Source: Cyanobacterium sp. uoEpiScrs1 (GTDB taxonomy: Bacteria; Cyanobacteriota; Cyanobacteriia; Cyanobacteriales; Microcystaceae). Taken from it: a DNA stretch of 64,000 nucleotides. Made by a program: the position numbers and the translations under genes. Position 1 is the stretch's first letter. Every line of letters starts with the position of its first letter. The DNA lies in contig NZ_OX373462.1 of NCBI RefSeq assembly GCF_947331815.1, positions 1,537,376-1,601,375 on the forward strand, written 5' to 3'. Positions 10,630 to 20,590 of the stretch are shown here, in pieces. The notes below the pieces were generated by a model. It was not told the DNA's origin and did not search any database. It worked only from the letters and a program-made list of their open reading frames with translations.

Positions 10630-10692
10630 ATGAAAAGACCTTTGGGCGTCTTACCTTGTTTCGACTCCAAAGGTCTTTTCATATCACTCTTA
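10630..10692 (-). terminator. 16-bp perfect hairpin with T-rich tail on the reverse strand
   Basis: Arms ATGAAAAGACCTTTGG and CCAAAGGTCTTTTCAT, 31-nt loop. Read on the reverse strand it is followed by TTTTTCTTATT, an intrinsic-terminator layout. On the same strand the hairpin also overlaps a 30-codon ORF that begins at its ATG, 10 nt after GAGGAG. Which reading is right cannot be decided by eye. Confidence 0.5.
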
Positions 10693-10968
10693 CTCCTCAC
10701 ACACATGTAGATGATACCAAACTCATCAATAATATTTGACTACAAATATGACAGTTTATTAATTGTCACAAAAGTAACTTGGAGAACTGAGTCTAGATTA
10801 CTGATCATCATTTCACAAGACATATTCAGATAAGCTCATGTTAACAAGAAGACAGAAAGATTAAGGATAATTATCCACAACTTAACTATTTACTAATAAA
10901 AATAACTATAAAAACTTCTTTATTTGTTAGTATCGTTATTTGCTGTCTTAGTAACTTTTTATTTAATC

Positions 10969-11023
10969 ATATTCAAATATAATTTAATTAGTCTATAAAA
11001 ATAATTAAATTATATTTGAATAT
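10969..11023. repeat. 22-bp perfect inverted repeat, 11-nt loop
   Basis: Arms of 22 bases (left starts ATATTCAAATATAATTTA) in the middle of the gap, far from any gene end. Purely A/T-rich except two G:C pairs. It may be a relic terminator. Confidence 0.8.
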
Positions 11024-12379
11024 ACTAGTACATTTGGCTTTCTATTATTCAGCATAATATAGTTATTTTTTGCTTTAAATAGATTTATTTTTGCCTTTAA
11101 TAACTAAATTAAACAATATTTATTGTTAACAATAAACACAAAGTATTAATTAAACTTATACCGCAATATACTAATAGACTAATGTTAATAGGCAATATTA
11201 TTTAACTGTTTTATATTAAATATTAAAAATACATCAATATATTAAGTTAGAATAAATGTATTTAAAGTTTTTTTGTATAAGCATTGACGTTAATATTGTT
11301 AATATTTTGCTAGTCATTTTATATACACCAACTAACTTTAATTTTAAATCAAAATACAGAGATTACTTGACATATTTGGCACATATTTAAACTCTTTTGT
11401 AATTTAAAATTAAAAATATTATATATATTTAACTTTTAAGCAAAAATAAAGATTCTACGTATGTTAAGTGCAATCCTTTTATTAAAAAAACTTAATAAAA
11501 ACTGATAATCAATATATAATACACAACTCAGTCAGTTTACTTTTGTTAAAAAATCTACTATGAAATAATAAAAATCAGGGTAATTGCCTTCCTTTTAATA
11601 GAAGATGTTAGAGTTTTTATTTGTAATTTTTAAATTTCTAGTATTTAAGAGAATAAATCTAGGATATTTTCTTTACAATTTTTCTCCTCGGTTTTCCTCT
11701 TTGAATAGTCACTAGTAGTAGAAAAATTTGCTGAGAAAGAAGAATATAGATAATTATATAGATATAATAACAAATAAATAACTATAGAAACAAAAGCTAA
11801 TTATCGTCTATATGATGGAGTAAATTTTAGTTTTCTACTTTTTCAAAAGTTTTTCGTAATACTATGTATCACAGTAATCAAAGTGGCGCCCAAAAACACA
11901 TTACATTCTATAGTAGATTTCAATATAAAAAAAAAACTACTTAACCAAATGTATCAATCGAACAGGGTAAAAAAAAGTTTGATTTGTACATAAAATATTT
12001 AAAACGAGCACAAGTATAGTTAGAAGACACAACTAACTTTGTTTTATACAACTTATTTATGGACTTTGATTTTAAGTTCTATCGATTTTAATTTAAACTT
12101 TATTACTCTAGCTAGAATAGATCAGGATTAAGCGACAATGTAGTATAATTATTCAAGTCCAAAATCTGATTGGCTAAGCCCAAGACAGTAGAAACAGGCT
12201 AAGCTCTAGTGTTATCTGATTTGTCAATAGTCTTAACAATGAGTTAACCAATATAAATTTGGATAATTGTCTAATAAGACTTTCAAAACATTATTGTTAA
12301 TGATCAAGTTTGATTTAATCTCGAAATTAGAAACAAAGGAACTACAATAAAAAATATTCGCCTACTATTTGGTAGAGAT

Positions 12380-13493
12380 ATGGAAGCAACAGAACTAAAA
12401 CGAGAAATCCAAGGGTTTAGTACGCGCCTGGGTAAAACTCAGGAATATCTTTGACTTACCTGCTCTGAAAGCTAATATTCAAGATTTGGAAACTTTAGCT
12501 ACTCAGCCTGAGTTTTGGGATAATCCTGAAATAGCTCAAATAACTTTGCAACAACTTAACAATCTCAAATCTAGTGTCGAGCAATATCAACAGTGGCTAG
12601 ATAAATTAGAAGATGTAAAGGTAATTATTGAATTACTGGAGCTAGAAGAGGATGCAAATCTGTCTCAAGAAGCGGAGACAATTATTAGCCAACTTAACCG
12701 TGAACTTGATCGCTGGGAGTTACAACAATTATTGTCGGGTATTTATGACACTAAAGGAGCCTTTCTAACTATCAATGCAGGAGCCGGGGGAACCGATGCT
12801 CAAGACTGGGCACAGATGTTGTTGCGTATGTATACTCGTTGGGGAGAGAAACAAGGTTATAAAGTACATTTAGCTGAGCTTTCTGAAGGAGAAGAAGCCG
12901 GAATTAAGTCGGCTACTCTAGAGATAGAAGGACGCTATGCTTATGGCTACCTAAAAGGAGAAAAGGGAACTCATCGACTAGTGAGGATTTCCCCTTTTAA
13001 TGCTAATGGAAAACGGCAAACTAGTTTTGCGGGAGTAGAAGTTATGCCAGCCTTAGAAGAAGAAGATATTACTGTTGATATCCCTGAAAAAGATTTAGAA
13101 ATTACTACCACTCGTTCTGGCGGAAAAGGGGGGCAAAACGTTAACAAGGTAGAAACGGCAGTTCGTGTAGTTCACTTACCTACTGGAATTGCAGTTCGTT
13201 GTACACAAGAACGCTCCCAACTTCAGAATAAGGAAAAAGCTCTTGCCCTGCTTAAGGCAAAATTATTGATTATTGCTCGAGAACAACGTGCTCAAGAAAT
13301 TGCTGAAATTCGGGGAGATATAGTGGAAGCAGCTTGGGGCAATCAAATACGTAATTATGTTTTCCATCCTTACCAGATGATTAAAGATGTAAGGACAAAT
13401 AAGGAAACCACGGATGTCAATGGAGTTATGGATGGTAATCTTGACACTTTTATCGAGAGTTATCTGCGTTATAGGGGTCGTAGCGAAGACTAA
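12380..13493 (+). CDS. prfB: Peptide chain release factor 2, with programmed +1 frameshift
   Basis: Recognises UGA and UAA stop codons and triggers peptide release on the ribosome. The true start is ATG at 12380. The first 24 codons run into TGA at 12452-12454 inside CTTTGAC, and a +1 shift continues at GAC 12453 to the stop at 13493, giving about 370 residues, the normal RF2 length. In the shifted product the SPF stop-recognition tripeptide is near residues 204-206 and the catalytic GGQ near 250-252, as in E. coli RF2. A translation starting at the internal ATG 12486 would lose 35 residues and is not the native product. No neighbour shares an operon with it. Confidence 0.95.
12442..12455 (+). 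promoter_or_regulatory. prfB programmed +1 frameshift site
   Basis: AGGA (an internal Shine-Dalgarno) lies a few bases before CTT TGA C. When RF2 is scarce, slow termination at TGA allows the CUU-decoding tRNA to slip +1, so RF2 regulates its own synthesis. Layout matches the known bacterial site. Confidence 0.92.
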
Positions 13494-13826
13494 TTAATAC
13501 TGGTATTGTCAATACATCAGGGCGAATTCTGCCGAATTTGACTTGATAAACATCCCAAAAGATAGATTCCTTGAATATCGATTATTCTTGCTGAGCAGTC
13601 TAGTAACGGTTTAATTGCCGATAAATTTAACAAGTAAATACAAATTCTCCACCATTAATGCAACGGTAGTAACTGGATCTTTGTAAGAGTAGATTTAGTT
13701 AACTCAAAATATAAAGAAAGATATTAGTACTGACACTAATTAGGTAAAGAAGATAGCAGAAAACGTTTTCAAAAACTTCGCCCATGAGTTAGCCTAACCA
13801 GTATACAAAATTTCAGTATTTACTTT
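13494..13826. other. Gap, nothing recognised
   Basis: About 330 bases between prfB and the GHL10-like gene. The composition is less AT-rich than most gaps, but I found no gene, RNA or terminator. Confidence 0.4.
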
Positions 13827-15101
13827 ATGACAAAAAACCTATTTGATCGCCAAGCTAACCAACTAGTTAACTTTAGCCGTTTATGGGGTTATCAGGCCTG
13901 GTTAGTCTTTCTGGTTATCTTCAGTCTCTGTATTAGCCTAATAATCTTTACCATTCAATCTCCAGTACAGTCTCATAACCAACCCCCAGAAATTAGGGGA
14001 GTGTGGCTGACAAATGTTGATAGTGATGTACTTTTTAATAAAAATACTTTGTCCGAAGCCATTACCACCCTCAATCAGTTCAATTTTAATACTCTTTACC
14101 CCACTGTCTGGAATTGGGGTCATACCCTGTATCCTTCTGAGGTTGTCCAAACTATTACTGGAAGCAATTTAGACCCTACAGAAGGGCTACAGGGACGAGA
14201 TATTTTGCAAGAAATTGTAAATAAAGGACATCAAGAAAATATGGCAGTTATTCCTTGGTTTGAATTTGGATTTATGGCCCCTGCAGACTCCAAACTTGCC
14301 AAAAATTATCCTCAATGGTTAACCCAACGACAAAATGGTGACAGAATCTGGCTAGAAGGAAAACTCCATAAACGAGTTTGGCTAAATCCTTTACATCCAG
14401 AGGTTCAAACTTTTATTACTAATTTAGTTACCGAAATTGTTAGTAAGTATGAAGTAGATGGCATTCAATTTGATGATCATTTTGGCATCCCTTTCGACTT
14501 TGGTTATGATGATGTTACTGTCGCGCTTTATCAACAAGAACATCAAGGTAAATTACCTCCACTCCCTCCAAAAAACCTTAAGATGAACAACAATTGTATA
14601 ATTAACGATCAGGCTTGGCAGGAATGGACAAAATGGCGGGCAGAAAAAATTACAGATTACATGGCAAAGCTATCTAAAGCTATTAAAGTCATTAATCCTG
14701 ATATCGTCGTTTCTTTATCTCCTAATCCTCAACCATTCTCAGCTAACTGCTATTTACTTGACTGGCACCAATGGGAACGCCAGGGCTTAATAGACGAATT
14801 AGTATTGCAAGTTTATCGTCCCAATCTCCGCAACTTTCAACGTGAACTAAGACGTCCTGAAGTTCAACAAGCTAAACAACATATTTCCTTTGGAGTTGGG
14901 GTTCTTTCTGGTTTAAAAAATCGTCCAGTTCCTATAGAATGGATAGTAAAACAGGTAGAAACTATCCGTCAAAAACAGTTTTCTGGTGTCTCCTTTTTCT
15001 TTTATGAAAGCTTGTGGAATATTGGCGCAGAATCGTCAAAAGAGCGGCAATTTAGTTATAAAAGATTATTTCCAACTAAAGTAAGTAGACCAGAAGTTTA
15101 A
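13827..15101 (+). CDS. GHL10 / DUF187-type glycosyl-hydrolase-like exported protein
   Basis: A 424-residue protein with a basic N-terminus, one membrane span at about residues 24-43, then a TIM-barrel-like domain of the GHL10 (DUF187) family. Visible family motifs are EIRGVWLTNVDSDVL just after the span, LYPTVWNWGHTLYPS, the V-I-PWFEFG block and VDGIQFDDHFGIP, with paired Asp likely in the active site. Family members are predicted to hydrolyse or bind polysaccharide, but substrates are mostly unknown. The span suggests anchoring to the plasma membrane with the domain in the periplasm. It is upstream of rpmB with a 157-bp spacer. The function is inferred from family only. Confidence 0.82.
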   Translation: MTKNLFDRQANQLVNFSRLWGYQAWLVFLVIFSLCISLIIFTIQSPVQSHNQPPEIRGVWLTNVDSDVLFNKNTLSEAITTLNQFNFNTLYPTVWNWGHTLYPSEVVQTITGSNLDPTEGLQGRDILQEIVNKGHQENMAVIPWFEFGFMAPADSKLAKNYPQWLTQRQNGDRIWLEGKLHKRVWLNPLHPEVQTFITNLVTEIVSKYEVDGIQFDDHFGIPFDFGYDDVTVALYQQEHQGKLPPLPPKNLKMNNNCIINDQAWQEWTKWRAEKITDYMAKLSKAIKVINPDIVVSLSPNPQPFSANCYLLDWHQWERQGLIDELVLQVYRPNLRNFQRELRRPEVQQAKQHISFGVGVLSGLKNRPVPIEWIVKQVETIRQKQFSGVSFFFYESLWNIGAESSKERQFSYKRLFPTKVSRPEV

Positions 15102-15258
15102 TGGGGTAATTTTAAGATGTACTGTACTGAAGCACCATTAATTTACATACCAATGATTCAATCTCTCATCCTAACTTAAGATGAAGGCATTTTTAGATGA
15201 TTTTTGATAGGATTAAAGACTATGAGAAAATTAATACCAAAAGACAAGGAGGTTTTCT

Positions 15259-15495
15259 ATGGCCCGTAAATGTCAATTAACAGGAAAACATGCTAATAAT
15301 GCTTTTGCTGTTTCCCACTCCCACCGTAGGACTAAAAAATTACAAGAAGTAAACTTACAGTGGAAACGTGTTTGGTGGAATGAGGGCAACCGTTGGGTTA
15401 AATTACGTTTATCCACAAAAGCCATTAAAACTATAGAAAAGAAAGGGTTGCAAGCTATGGCCAAAGAAGTAGGGATTAACTTGAATAAACTCTGA
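15259..15495 (+). CDS. rpmB: 50S ribosomal protein L28
   Basis: A 78-residue L28 of normal cyanobacterial length, part of the large ribosomal subunit near the tRNA exit site. The start [20 protein letters not shown] is diagnostic. The basic central region and Leu/Lys-rich end follow. A strong AAGGAGG ribosome binding site sits about 7 nt before the ATG and fixes the start. It is not in a ribosomal operon, as is usual for this gene in cyanobacteria. The conserved zinc cysteines of some L28 forms are not present beyond C5. Confidence 0.97.
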   Translation: MARKCQLTGKHANNAFAVSHSHRRTKKLQEVNLQWKRVWWNEGNRWVKLRLSTKAIKTIEKKGLQAMAKEVGINLNKL

Positions 15496-15645
15496 TCCTA
15501 CAATTAATACTTATAGAGGTAAATTTTGGGAGCATACAGAGGATGGGGAAAAGTAGATTTGGTTAATAGCATGAGTAATAATGGATTGTTTCACATTAAA
15601 TTCAATCTTAGCTTCTTATTGTTGATAAGACATGAGAAACTAAGA

Positions 15646-15684
15646 TTGACTCAAGCTTTAATTCCTAATTACCCTCACTGGTAG
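15646..15684 (+). repeat. Decayed direct duplicate of the manC 5' end
   Basis: This stretch repeats the first 39 or so bases of manC (15696-15735) at an offset of 50 bases, with about six substitutions, mostly transitions, and a one-base insertion. It would read TTG-start L-TQALIP and then diverge into NYPHW and a stop, against MTQALIPVILAGG in the gene. It is a tandem partial duplication that has started to decay. Confidence 0.8.
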
Positions 15685-15695
15685 ACAACCTAATT

Positions 15696-16757
15696 ATGAC
15701 CCAAGCTTTAATTCCCGTTATCCTCGCTGGTGGTAAAGGAGAACGTTTTTGGCCTCTTAGTCGCCGTCATCGCCCCAAACAGTTCCTCTGCCTTGATAAT
15801 AGTGGACAAAGCTTATTGAGATCAACAGCTAATCGTCTACTTCCTCTAGCCCAAAACTGGGACAATCTTTGGGTAATTACCTCCGCTGCAATTGCTGATG
15901 GAGTTCGAAAACAATTACCAGAGTTAGGTGAAAGAAATCTCTTGGTGGAGAACCAAGGACGGGATACCGCCCCTGCAGTTGCCTGGGCTACTCTAAAAGT
16001 GGCTGAACGTTATGGACCAAACACAGTTGTTGGCTTTTTTCCTGCTGATCATTTAATTGCTGATATTCAAGGGTTTGAAAGAAGCATCAAAGCTTGTTCC
16101 CAGTTGGCTATAGCTAAAGATGCTATTGTTACTTTAGGGATTAAACCTAACTACCCCTCTACAGGTTATGGTTATATCGAACAAGGAGAAAAACAGGGTG
16201 ATTGTGGAAAATTACCCATCTATCGTGTTAGTCGCTTTACTGAGAAACCTGATCAAAAAACGGCTCAATCTTTTATTGCAACAGGAAAGTTTAGTTGGAA
16301 TAGTGGGATCTTTATTTTTCGGGCAGAAGTAGCCCTTAAAGAATTAGAAACCTATGCTCCTAAGATGATGCAGTTGTTGAAAGACAAAGGTGAAGCGGCC
16401 TATTCTGAATTAGAAAAGATAAGTATTGACTATGCCCTAATGGAAAAAACTCAATTAGCTTACGTTTTACCGGCAAATTTTGTTTGGGATGATTTGGGAG
16501 ATTGGAATTCCTTAGAAAGAATTAACGAAGGAGATAGAGCTAATGTAGACTTAGCTAACCACGTGCATTTTGACACTCAAGGGGCAATCGTTTATTCGAG
16601 TGATAAGAACCATATTATTGCCACCATCGGACTAGAAAATGTGGTGATTGTGTGCGACGGCGATGTTACCCTCGTAGTCAATAAAAAACGTACTCAAGAC
16701 ATAAAAAAACTATTAAAATTATTGCAGTCTGATGAACAATTAAAAAGATTTTTGTAG
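15696..16757 (+). CDS. manC: Mannose-1-phosphate guanylyltransferase
   Basis: Makes GDP-mannose from GTP and mannose-1-phosphate for surface polysaccharides and glycosylation. The nucleotidyltransferase signature AGGKGERFWPLSRRHRPKQF is at residues 11-30; GFFPADH (near residue 111), GYGYIE and FTEKPD (about 188) follow as in the family. At 353 residues it lacks the C-terminal isomerase domain of two-domain ManC/AlgA enzymes, so isomerisation must come from another gene. A partial duplicate of its 5' end lies just upstream. It is followed by a terminator-like hairpin. It may supply the glycan cluster at 34-39 kb and the GT2 gene at 42 kb, but is unlinked. Confidence 0.93.
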   Translation: MTQALIPVILAGGKGERFWPLSRRHRPKQFLCLDNSGQSLLRSTANRLLPLAQNWDNLWVITSAAIADGVRKQLPELGERNLLVENQGRDTAPAVAWATLKVAERYGPNTVVGFFPADHLIADIQGFERSIKACSQLAIAKDAIVTLGIKPNYPSTGYGYIEQGEKQGDCGKLPIYRVSRFTEKPDQKTAQSFIATGKFSWNSGIFIFRAEVALKELETYAPKMMQLLKDKGEAAYSELEKISIDYALMEKTQLAYVLPANFVWDDLGDWNSLERINEGDRANVDLANHVHFDTQGAIVYSSDKNHIIATIGLENVVIVCDGDVTLVVNKKRTQDIKKLLKLLQSDEQLKRFL

Positions 16758-16890
16758 ATATTCTCGTCTGGCTGATTAGATTACTACTATATCTAAACTA
16801 TTATTAATATTGGCTCTTCTAGATTTAAGCAGAACTAGTTTATGACTAATAAATTCCAAAGCTTTTATTCTTAACTATGTTTTCCGAATA

Positions 16891-16919
16891 TTGAAAGTCT
16901 TGTACAGCGAGACTTTCAA
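16891..16919 (+). terminator. Hairpin with T-rich tail after manC
   Basis: Arms TTGAAAGTCT and AGACTTTCAA around a 9-nt loop, followed by GTTTTGTTTG. It lies 134 bp past manC and 47 bp before the next gene, so it could end manC transcription or act as a leader attenuator. Confidence 0.55.
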
Positions 16920-16965
16920 GTTTTGTTTGCTATGATGTTGTCACAGCTAGTTTAGAAGAGCCTCA

Positions 16966-18615
16966 ATGTTTTCTTTGACTCAAACCAGTGCACGTCAACG
17001 TGAAATTATCGAAGTGGTACTTGGTAATGGCTGGGACTATATGCGAGGGGTATTGACAGGGGGAAAAGCTGATAACCCTCAAATTCCCCCACCGGAAGTT
17101 TTGCGAAACATTCTAGTAGAATTGGGTCCATTCTACGTAAAATTAGGACAAATTCTTAGCACGCGCCCTGATATTCTTCCCCCCAGTTATATTAAGACAT
17201 TGACCGCCCTACAGGCTAATGTTCCTCCTGTCTGTTGGGCTGAAATTGAAGAGCTGCTTTTACAAGAATTACAAAAACCTCTAGATAACGTATTTAAAAC
17301 CATTAATCATGAGCCAATTGCAGCTGGTTCTATTGGTCAAATTCATCGGGGAACTTTGATCGATGGAACTGAAGTTGCAATAAAAATTCAGCGACCAGGA
17401 ATTGATAGAATTGTTGCTCAAGATATTGCTTTAATTAAGGGAATTGCTGAATTAGTTTCTTTCACGGAGTTTGGACAAAACTATGATATTGTCAATTTGG
17501 CAGATGAGTTTGCACAGGCTATTAAATTAGAATTAGATTTTACGCAAGAGGGACGCTATACTGAGCGCATTAGCCAGAACTTAGCAGCTAGTGGCTGGTT
17601 TGATCCTAAAGATTTAGTCGTTCCCAAAGTTTATTGGGAAGTTAGTACAAAAAAAATCTTAGTATTGGAATGGTTGAATGGTAAACCGATCCTTAGTGCA
17701 GACCTTAGTATCCCTTCTAGTCGTCAATCGGTTGAAAAGTACAAACAAAAGATAACGACTTTACTATTTAGAGCTTTTTTTCAACAACTTTATATTGATG
17801 GTTTTTTCCATGCTGACCCTCATCCGGGGAATATTTTTTACTTAGATGATGGACGGGTTGCTATTATTGATTGCGGCATGGTAGGACGGCTTGATCCTCG
17901 AACTCAACAAATTTTAACGGAACTATTGTTAGCGATTTTTGACCTAGATGCTCAAAGTTGTACTCAGCTAACAATTGAGTTATCGGAATCAGGACAACCC
18001 GCTAGTTTAGAAAAGTTAAACACAGATTATGAGAAAATTTTACGAAAGTATTATGATTTGAGCATCTCTCAATTTAACTTTAGTGAAGTAGTTTACGAAA
18101 TTCTACAAATTGCTCGACAAAATAAAATGAAAGTTCCTGGAAATTTGGGACTATATGCTAAATGTTTAGCCAATTTAGAGGGAGTAGCTAGACAATTTAA
18201 TCCTTCGGTTAACTTGTTTGATGAGATAAAACCATTGATGACGGATTTATTTCACCGTCAATTAGTAGGAAATACTCCATTACAAACTAATTTAAGAACT
18301 ATTTTAGATTTAAAATCTATTTATTTAAAAACCCCCCGACAGATTGAGATTTTATTAAACCGTTTATCCTCAGAAACTTTACAATGGAATTTGCGAATAA
18401 AAGAATTAGATCCTCTACGCCGTAGTATTGATGCTTCTGCTAATCGTCTATCTTTTAGTATTGTTTTAAGCTCATTAATTATAGGTGCTGCCATTATTTC
18501 TAATGGGTCCCAAACTCAACAATTATCTTTTATTAGTGTTGCTTTATTTACAGCAGCAAGTTTGTTAGGAATGTGGTTACTTATCAGTATTTTAAGATCA
18601 GGGCGTTTAAAGTAA
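16966..18615 (+). CDS. ABC1/AarF/UbiB-family kinase-like protein
   Basis: A 549-residue atypical kinase-like ATPase of the ABC1 (UbiB/ADCK) family, linked to isoprenoid quinone synthesis in bacteria, mitochondria and plastids. Visible are the Ala-rich nucleotide loop AAGSIGQIHRG, the Lys in VAIKIQRPG, ELDFTQEG, the catalytic-loop motif FFHADPHPGNIF and the metal-binding DCGMVG. An N-terminal KxGQ motif (VKLGQILSTRPDILP, about residues 59-73) is the family-specific element. Two C-terminal hydrophobic spans (about residues 490-545) anchor it in the membrane. Cyanobacteria usually carry several paralogues, so the exact role cannot be set from sequence. It is monocistronic. Confidence 0.9.
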   Translation: MFSLTQTSARQREIIEVVLGNGWDYMRGVLTGGKADNPQIPPPEVLRNILVELGPFYVKLGQILSTRPDILPPSYIKTLTALQANVPPVCWAEIEELLLQELQKPLDNVFKTINHEPIAAGSIGQIHRGTLIDGTEVAIKIQRPGIDRIVAQDIALIKGIAELVSFTEFGQNYDIVNLADEFAQAIKLELDFTQEGRYTERISQNLAASGWFDPKDLVVPKVYWEVSTKKILVLEWLNGKPILSADLSIPSSRQSVEKYKQKITTLLFRAFFQQLYIDGFFHADPHPGNIFYLDDGRVAIIDCGMVGRLDPRTQQILTELLLAIFDLDAQSCTQLTIELSESGQPASLEKLNTDYEKILRKYYDLSISQFNFSEVVYEILQIARQNKMKVPGNLGLYAKCLANLEGVARQFNPSVNLFDEIKPLMTDLFHRQLVGNTPLQTNLRTILDLKSIYLKTPRQIEILLNRLSSETLQWNLRIKELDPLRRSIDASANRLSFSIVLSSLIIGAAIISNGSQTQQLSFISVALFTAASLLGMWLLISILRSGRLK

Positions 18616-19492
18616 ATATTATATTGTTTAAACAGTTTTTTTACAACTGAACTATAGTAATAAATTTGGTGATAGCTTATAAATATTTGCAATATAAAAA
18701 GGTTTGATTTTGTATACACAATCTAATATTATAATAAATATTTTATTTTTATCTGAATTATATTTAATTTTTTAGTAAGAAGTTTGTAAAATTTTAAGTA
18801 TTTTGTAAAAAGACTCTATGAAATTATAATAACTTAATGATAACCGTAAAATTTTGTGTATTAGTGTCCGTTTACTTATACTATCTAGGTTAGATGATAT
18901 ATGCAGTTTAAAGTTATTGTAATACTTGTATACGTTTTATTTTATATAATTCTTTAGCTATTTCTATTAGATTTATCTTTAAGCTGTTTTTTTGTAAAAC
19001 AATATAAATATATATTATTTGCAAGTAGTGAGTTTGACAAGCGTTATTATCAAACTATTTTTAATTAAAAACAATTATTGTCTTATGTACTTACTTTGTT
19101 GTCTAAACTAAATATTTTTATCTTCTAAAGAAGTATTTTTTATAAAAAATAAATGTATACCTATTTAGGTTGATTAGTTAAATAACTGAGCTACTAAAGT
19201 ATTTTTGTTTTATTTAATATTTTTTATGAGCTTCAAAAGTTCTGATGTAATAGCAAACAAAAAAATAAGTTAAATTTACTAAAGGAATAAATCTTTTATT
19301 TTCTCTTTTAGAATTTAATATTTTTGCTTGTTAACTATTGATATAATAAGTCATTAATGAGTAAAAGTTATAATATTTACATAAATATTATAACTTTTAC
19401 TTTTAAAATTATATCTTGTTGATATTATTTAATCAGACAAAATATAATATTGAGTTCATAGTCAATAGTCATTGACGTTTTATTAGACTACA
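18616..19492. other. Gap with one inverted repeat
   Basis: About 880 very AT-rich bases holding the inverted repeat at 19360-19401, 92 bp before the next start. No gene recognised. Confidence 0.5.
19360..19401. repeat. 20-bp perfect inverted repeat, 2-nt loop
   Basis: Arms start AGTAAAAGTTATAATATTTA and mirror around CA. It sits 745 bp past the ABC1 gene and 92 bp upstream of the phosphoesterase, so it could be a distant terminator or a promoter-proximal operator. Confidence 0.8.
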
Positions 19493-20590
19493 ATGATGAA
19501 TTTAAATCGCCGTCAGTTCTTAATTGTTAGTGGAGGTCTATGTGGGTGGCAAATTGCCGTTTCAACCCATCCAGGATTGAGCGGCGGCAATGCAGCTTCT
19601 CAACACTTATCTACCTCTATTCAAAAATCGGAAGAGGAACTAATTCCTAGTCCTGTAGCTGTTGCTCCTCCAGGATTATTTGCTCCTGTACGGGGAGACA
19701 CCAGAATTGTTGTCATTAGCGATCTCAATAGTCAATATGGTTCTACTAGTTATGAATCAGAGGTTAAACAAGCAATCACTCTTATTCCAGGATGGGAACC
19801 TGACTTAGTATTGTGTGGAGGGGATATGATTGCTGGACAAAAAAAATCTCTTACAAAAACCCAAATTCAAGCTATGTGGTCAGCTTTTGATATTAATATT
19901 AGTAACCCTTTACGTCATGTTAATATTCCATTTGGATTTACCATAGGTAACCATGATGGATCAGGAATAGTTTATCAAGGACAATATACTTTTGCATCTG
20001 AAAGAAAATTAGCCTCAGACTATTGGAATAAGCAAACTAATAATCCAAAATTAAACTTTATTGATCAGGTTAACTTTCCTTTCTATTATAGTTTTATTCA
20101 AAAAAATATTTTCTATCTAGTTTTAGATGCCTCTACCCATATTATCTCCTCTAAACAATTAACTTGGATTAAAAACAGTTTAGCAAGTGATACAGCACAG
20201 AAAGCCAGATTAAGAATAGTTATTGGACATCTACCCCTTTACCCTATAGCCGTAGGACGAAATAACTTAGGAGATTTTTTAAGTAATGGGGAAACATTAC
20301 AATTAGTGTTAGAAAACTATAAAGTTCATACTTATATTAGTGGACATCATCATGCCTATTATCCAGGAAAAAAAGGCCGATTAGAATTACTTTATAGTGG
20401 CACTTTAGGGGCAGGTCCAAGGAAGTTACTAAACGACAATATTTCTCCTAGTAAAACTTTAACAGTGGTTGATATTGATCTACATTCTCAAACTACTGCT
20501 TATACAACCTACAGTATGAAGACTATGAAAGTGATTGATATTAAAACTTTACCTAAATTTATTGGCAAGGTACGACGTAAAGATATTTAA
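19493..20590 (+). CDS. Tat-exported calcineurin-like metallophosphoesterase
   Basis: A 365-residue protein predicted to hydrolyse phosphoesters outside the cytoplasm. The start MMNLNRRQFLIVSGG carries a twin-arginine motif (R6-R7) and a hydrophobic stretch, so it should use the Tat pathway (tatC is in this window). The two-metal site is visible: D77 in ISDLN (Asn in place of the usual His two residues on), GGD with D111, GNHD at 152-155, GHLPLYP and GHHHAYY. Length is usual for the single-domain family. ATG at 19493 is directly followed by a second ATG, either of which could start. Substrate unknown. No operon partner. Confidence 0.87.
   Translation: MMNLNRRQFLIVSGGLCGWQIAVSTHPGLSGGNAASQHLSTSIQKSEEELIPSPVAVAPPGLFAPVRGDTRIVVISDLNSQYGSTSYESEVKQAITLIPGWEPDLVLCGGDMIAGQKKSLTKTQIQAMWSAFDINISNPLRHVNIPFGFTIGNHDGSGIVYQGQYTFASERKLASDYWNKQTNNPKLNFIDQVNFPFYYSFIQKNIFYLVLDASTHIISSKQLTWIKNSLASDTAQKARLRIVIGHLPLYPIAVGRNNLGDFLSNGETLQLVLENYKVHTYISGHHHAYYPGKKGRLELLYSGTLGAGPRKLLNDNISPSKTLTVVDIDLHSQTTAYTTYSMKTMKVIDIKTLPKFIGKVRRKDI

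Larger units (their letters stand above)
10115..12379. other. 2.3-kb gap with two long inverted repeats
   Basis: Very AT-rich, stops in all frames. It contains the hairpins at 10630-10692 and 10969-11023 and a 13-nt match to the Yfr1 small-RNA core at 10690-10702. The last 300 bases before prfB are less AT-rich and may hold its promoter or decayed sequence. No protein gene could be supported. Confidence 0.5.

Noticed and set aside
12486-13493. ATG at 12486 as the prfB start
   Set aside because: Upstream codons from 12380 join through the CTTTGAC +1 shift to give a full-length RF2; the internal ATG would lose 35 residues.
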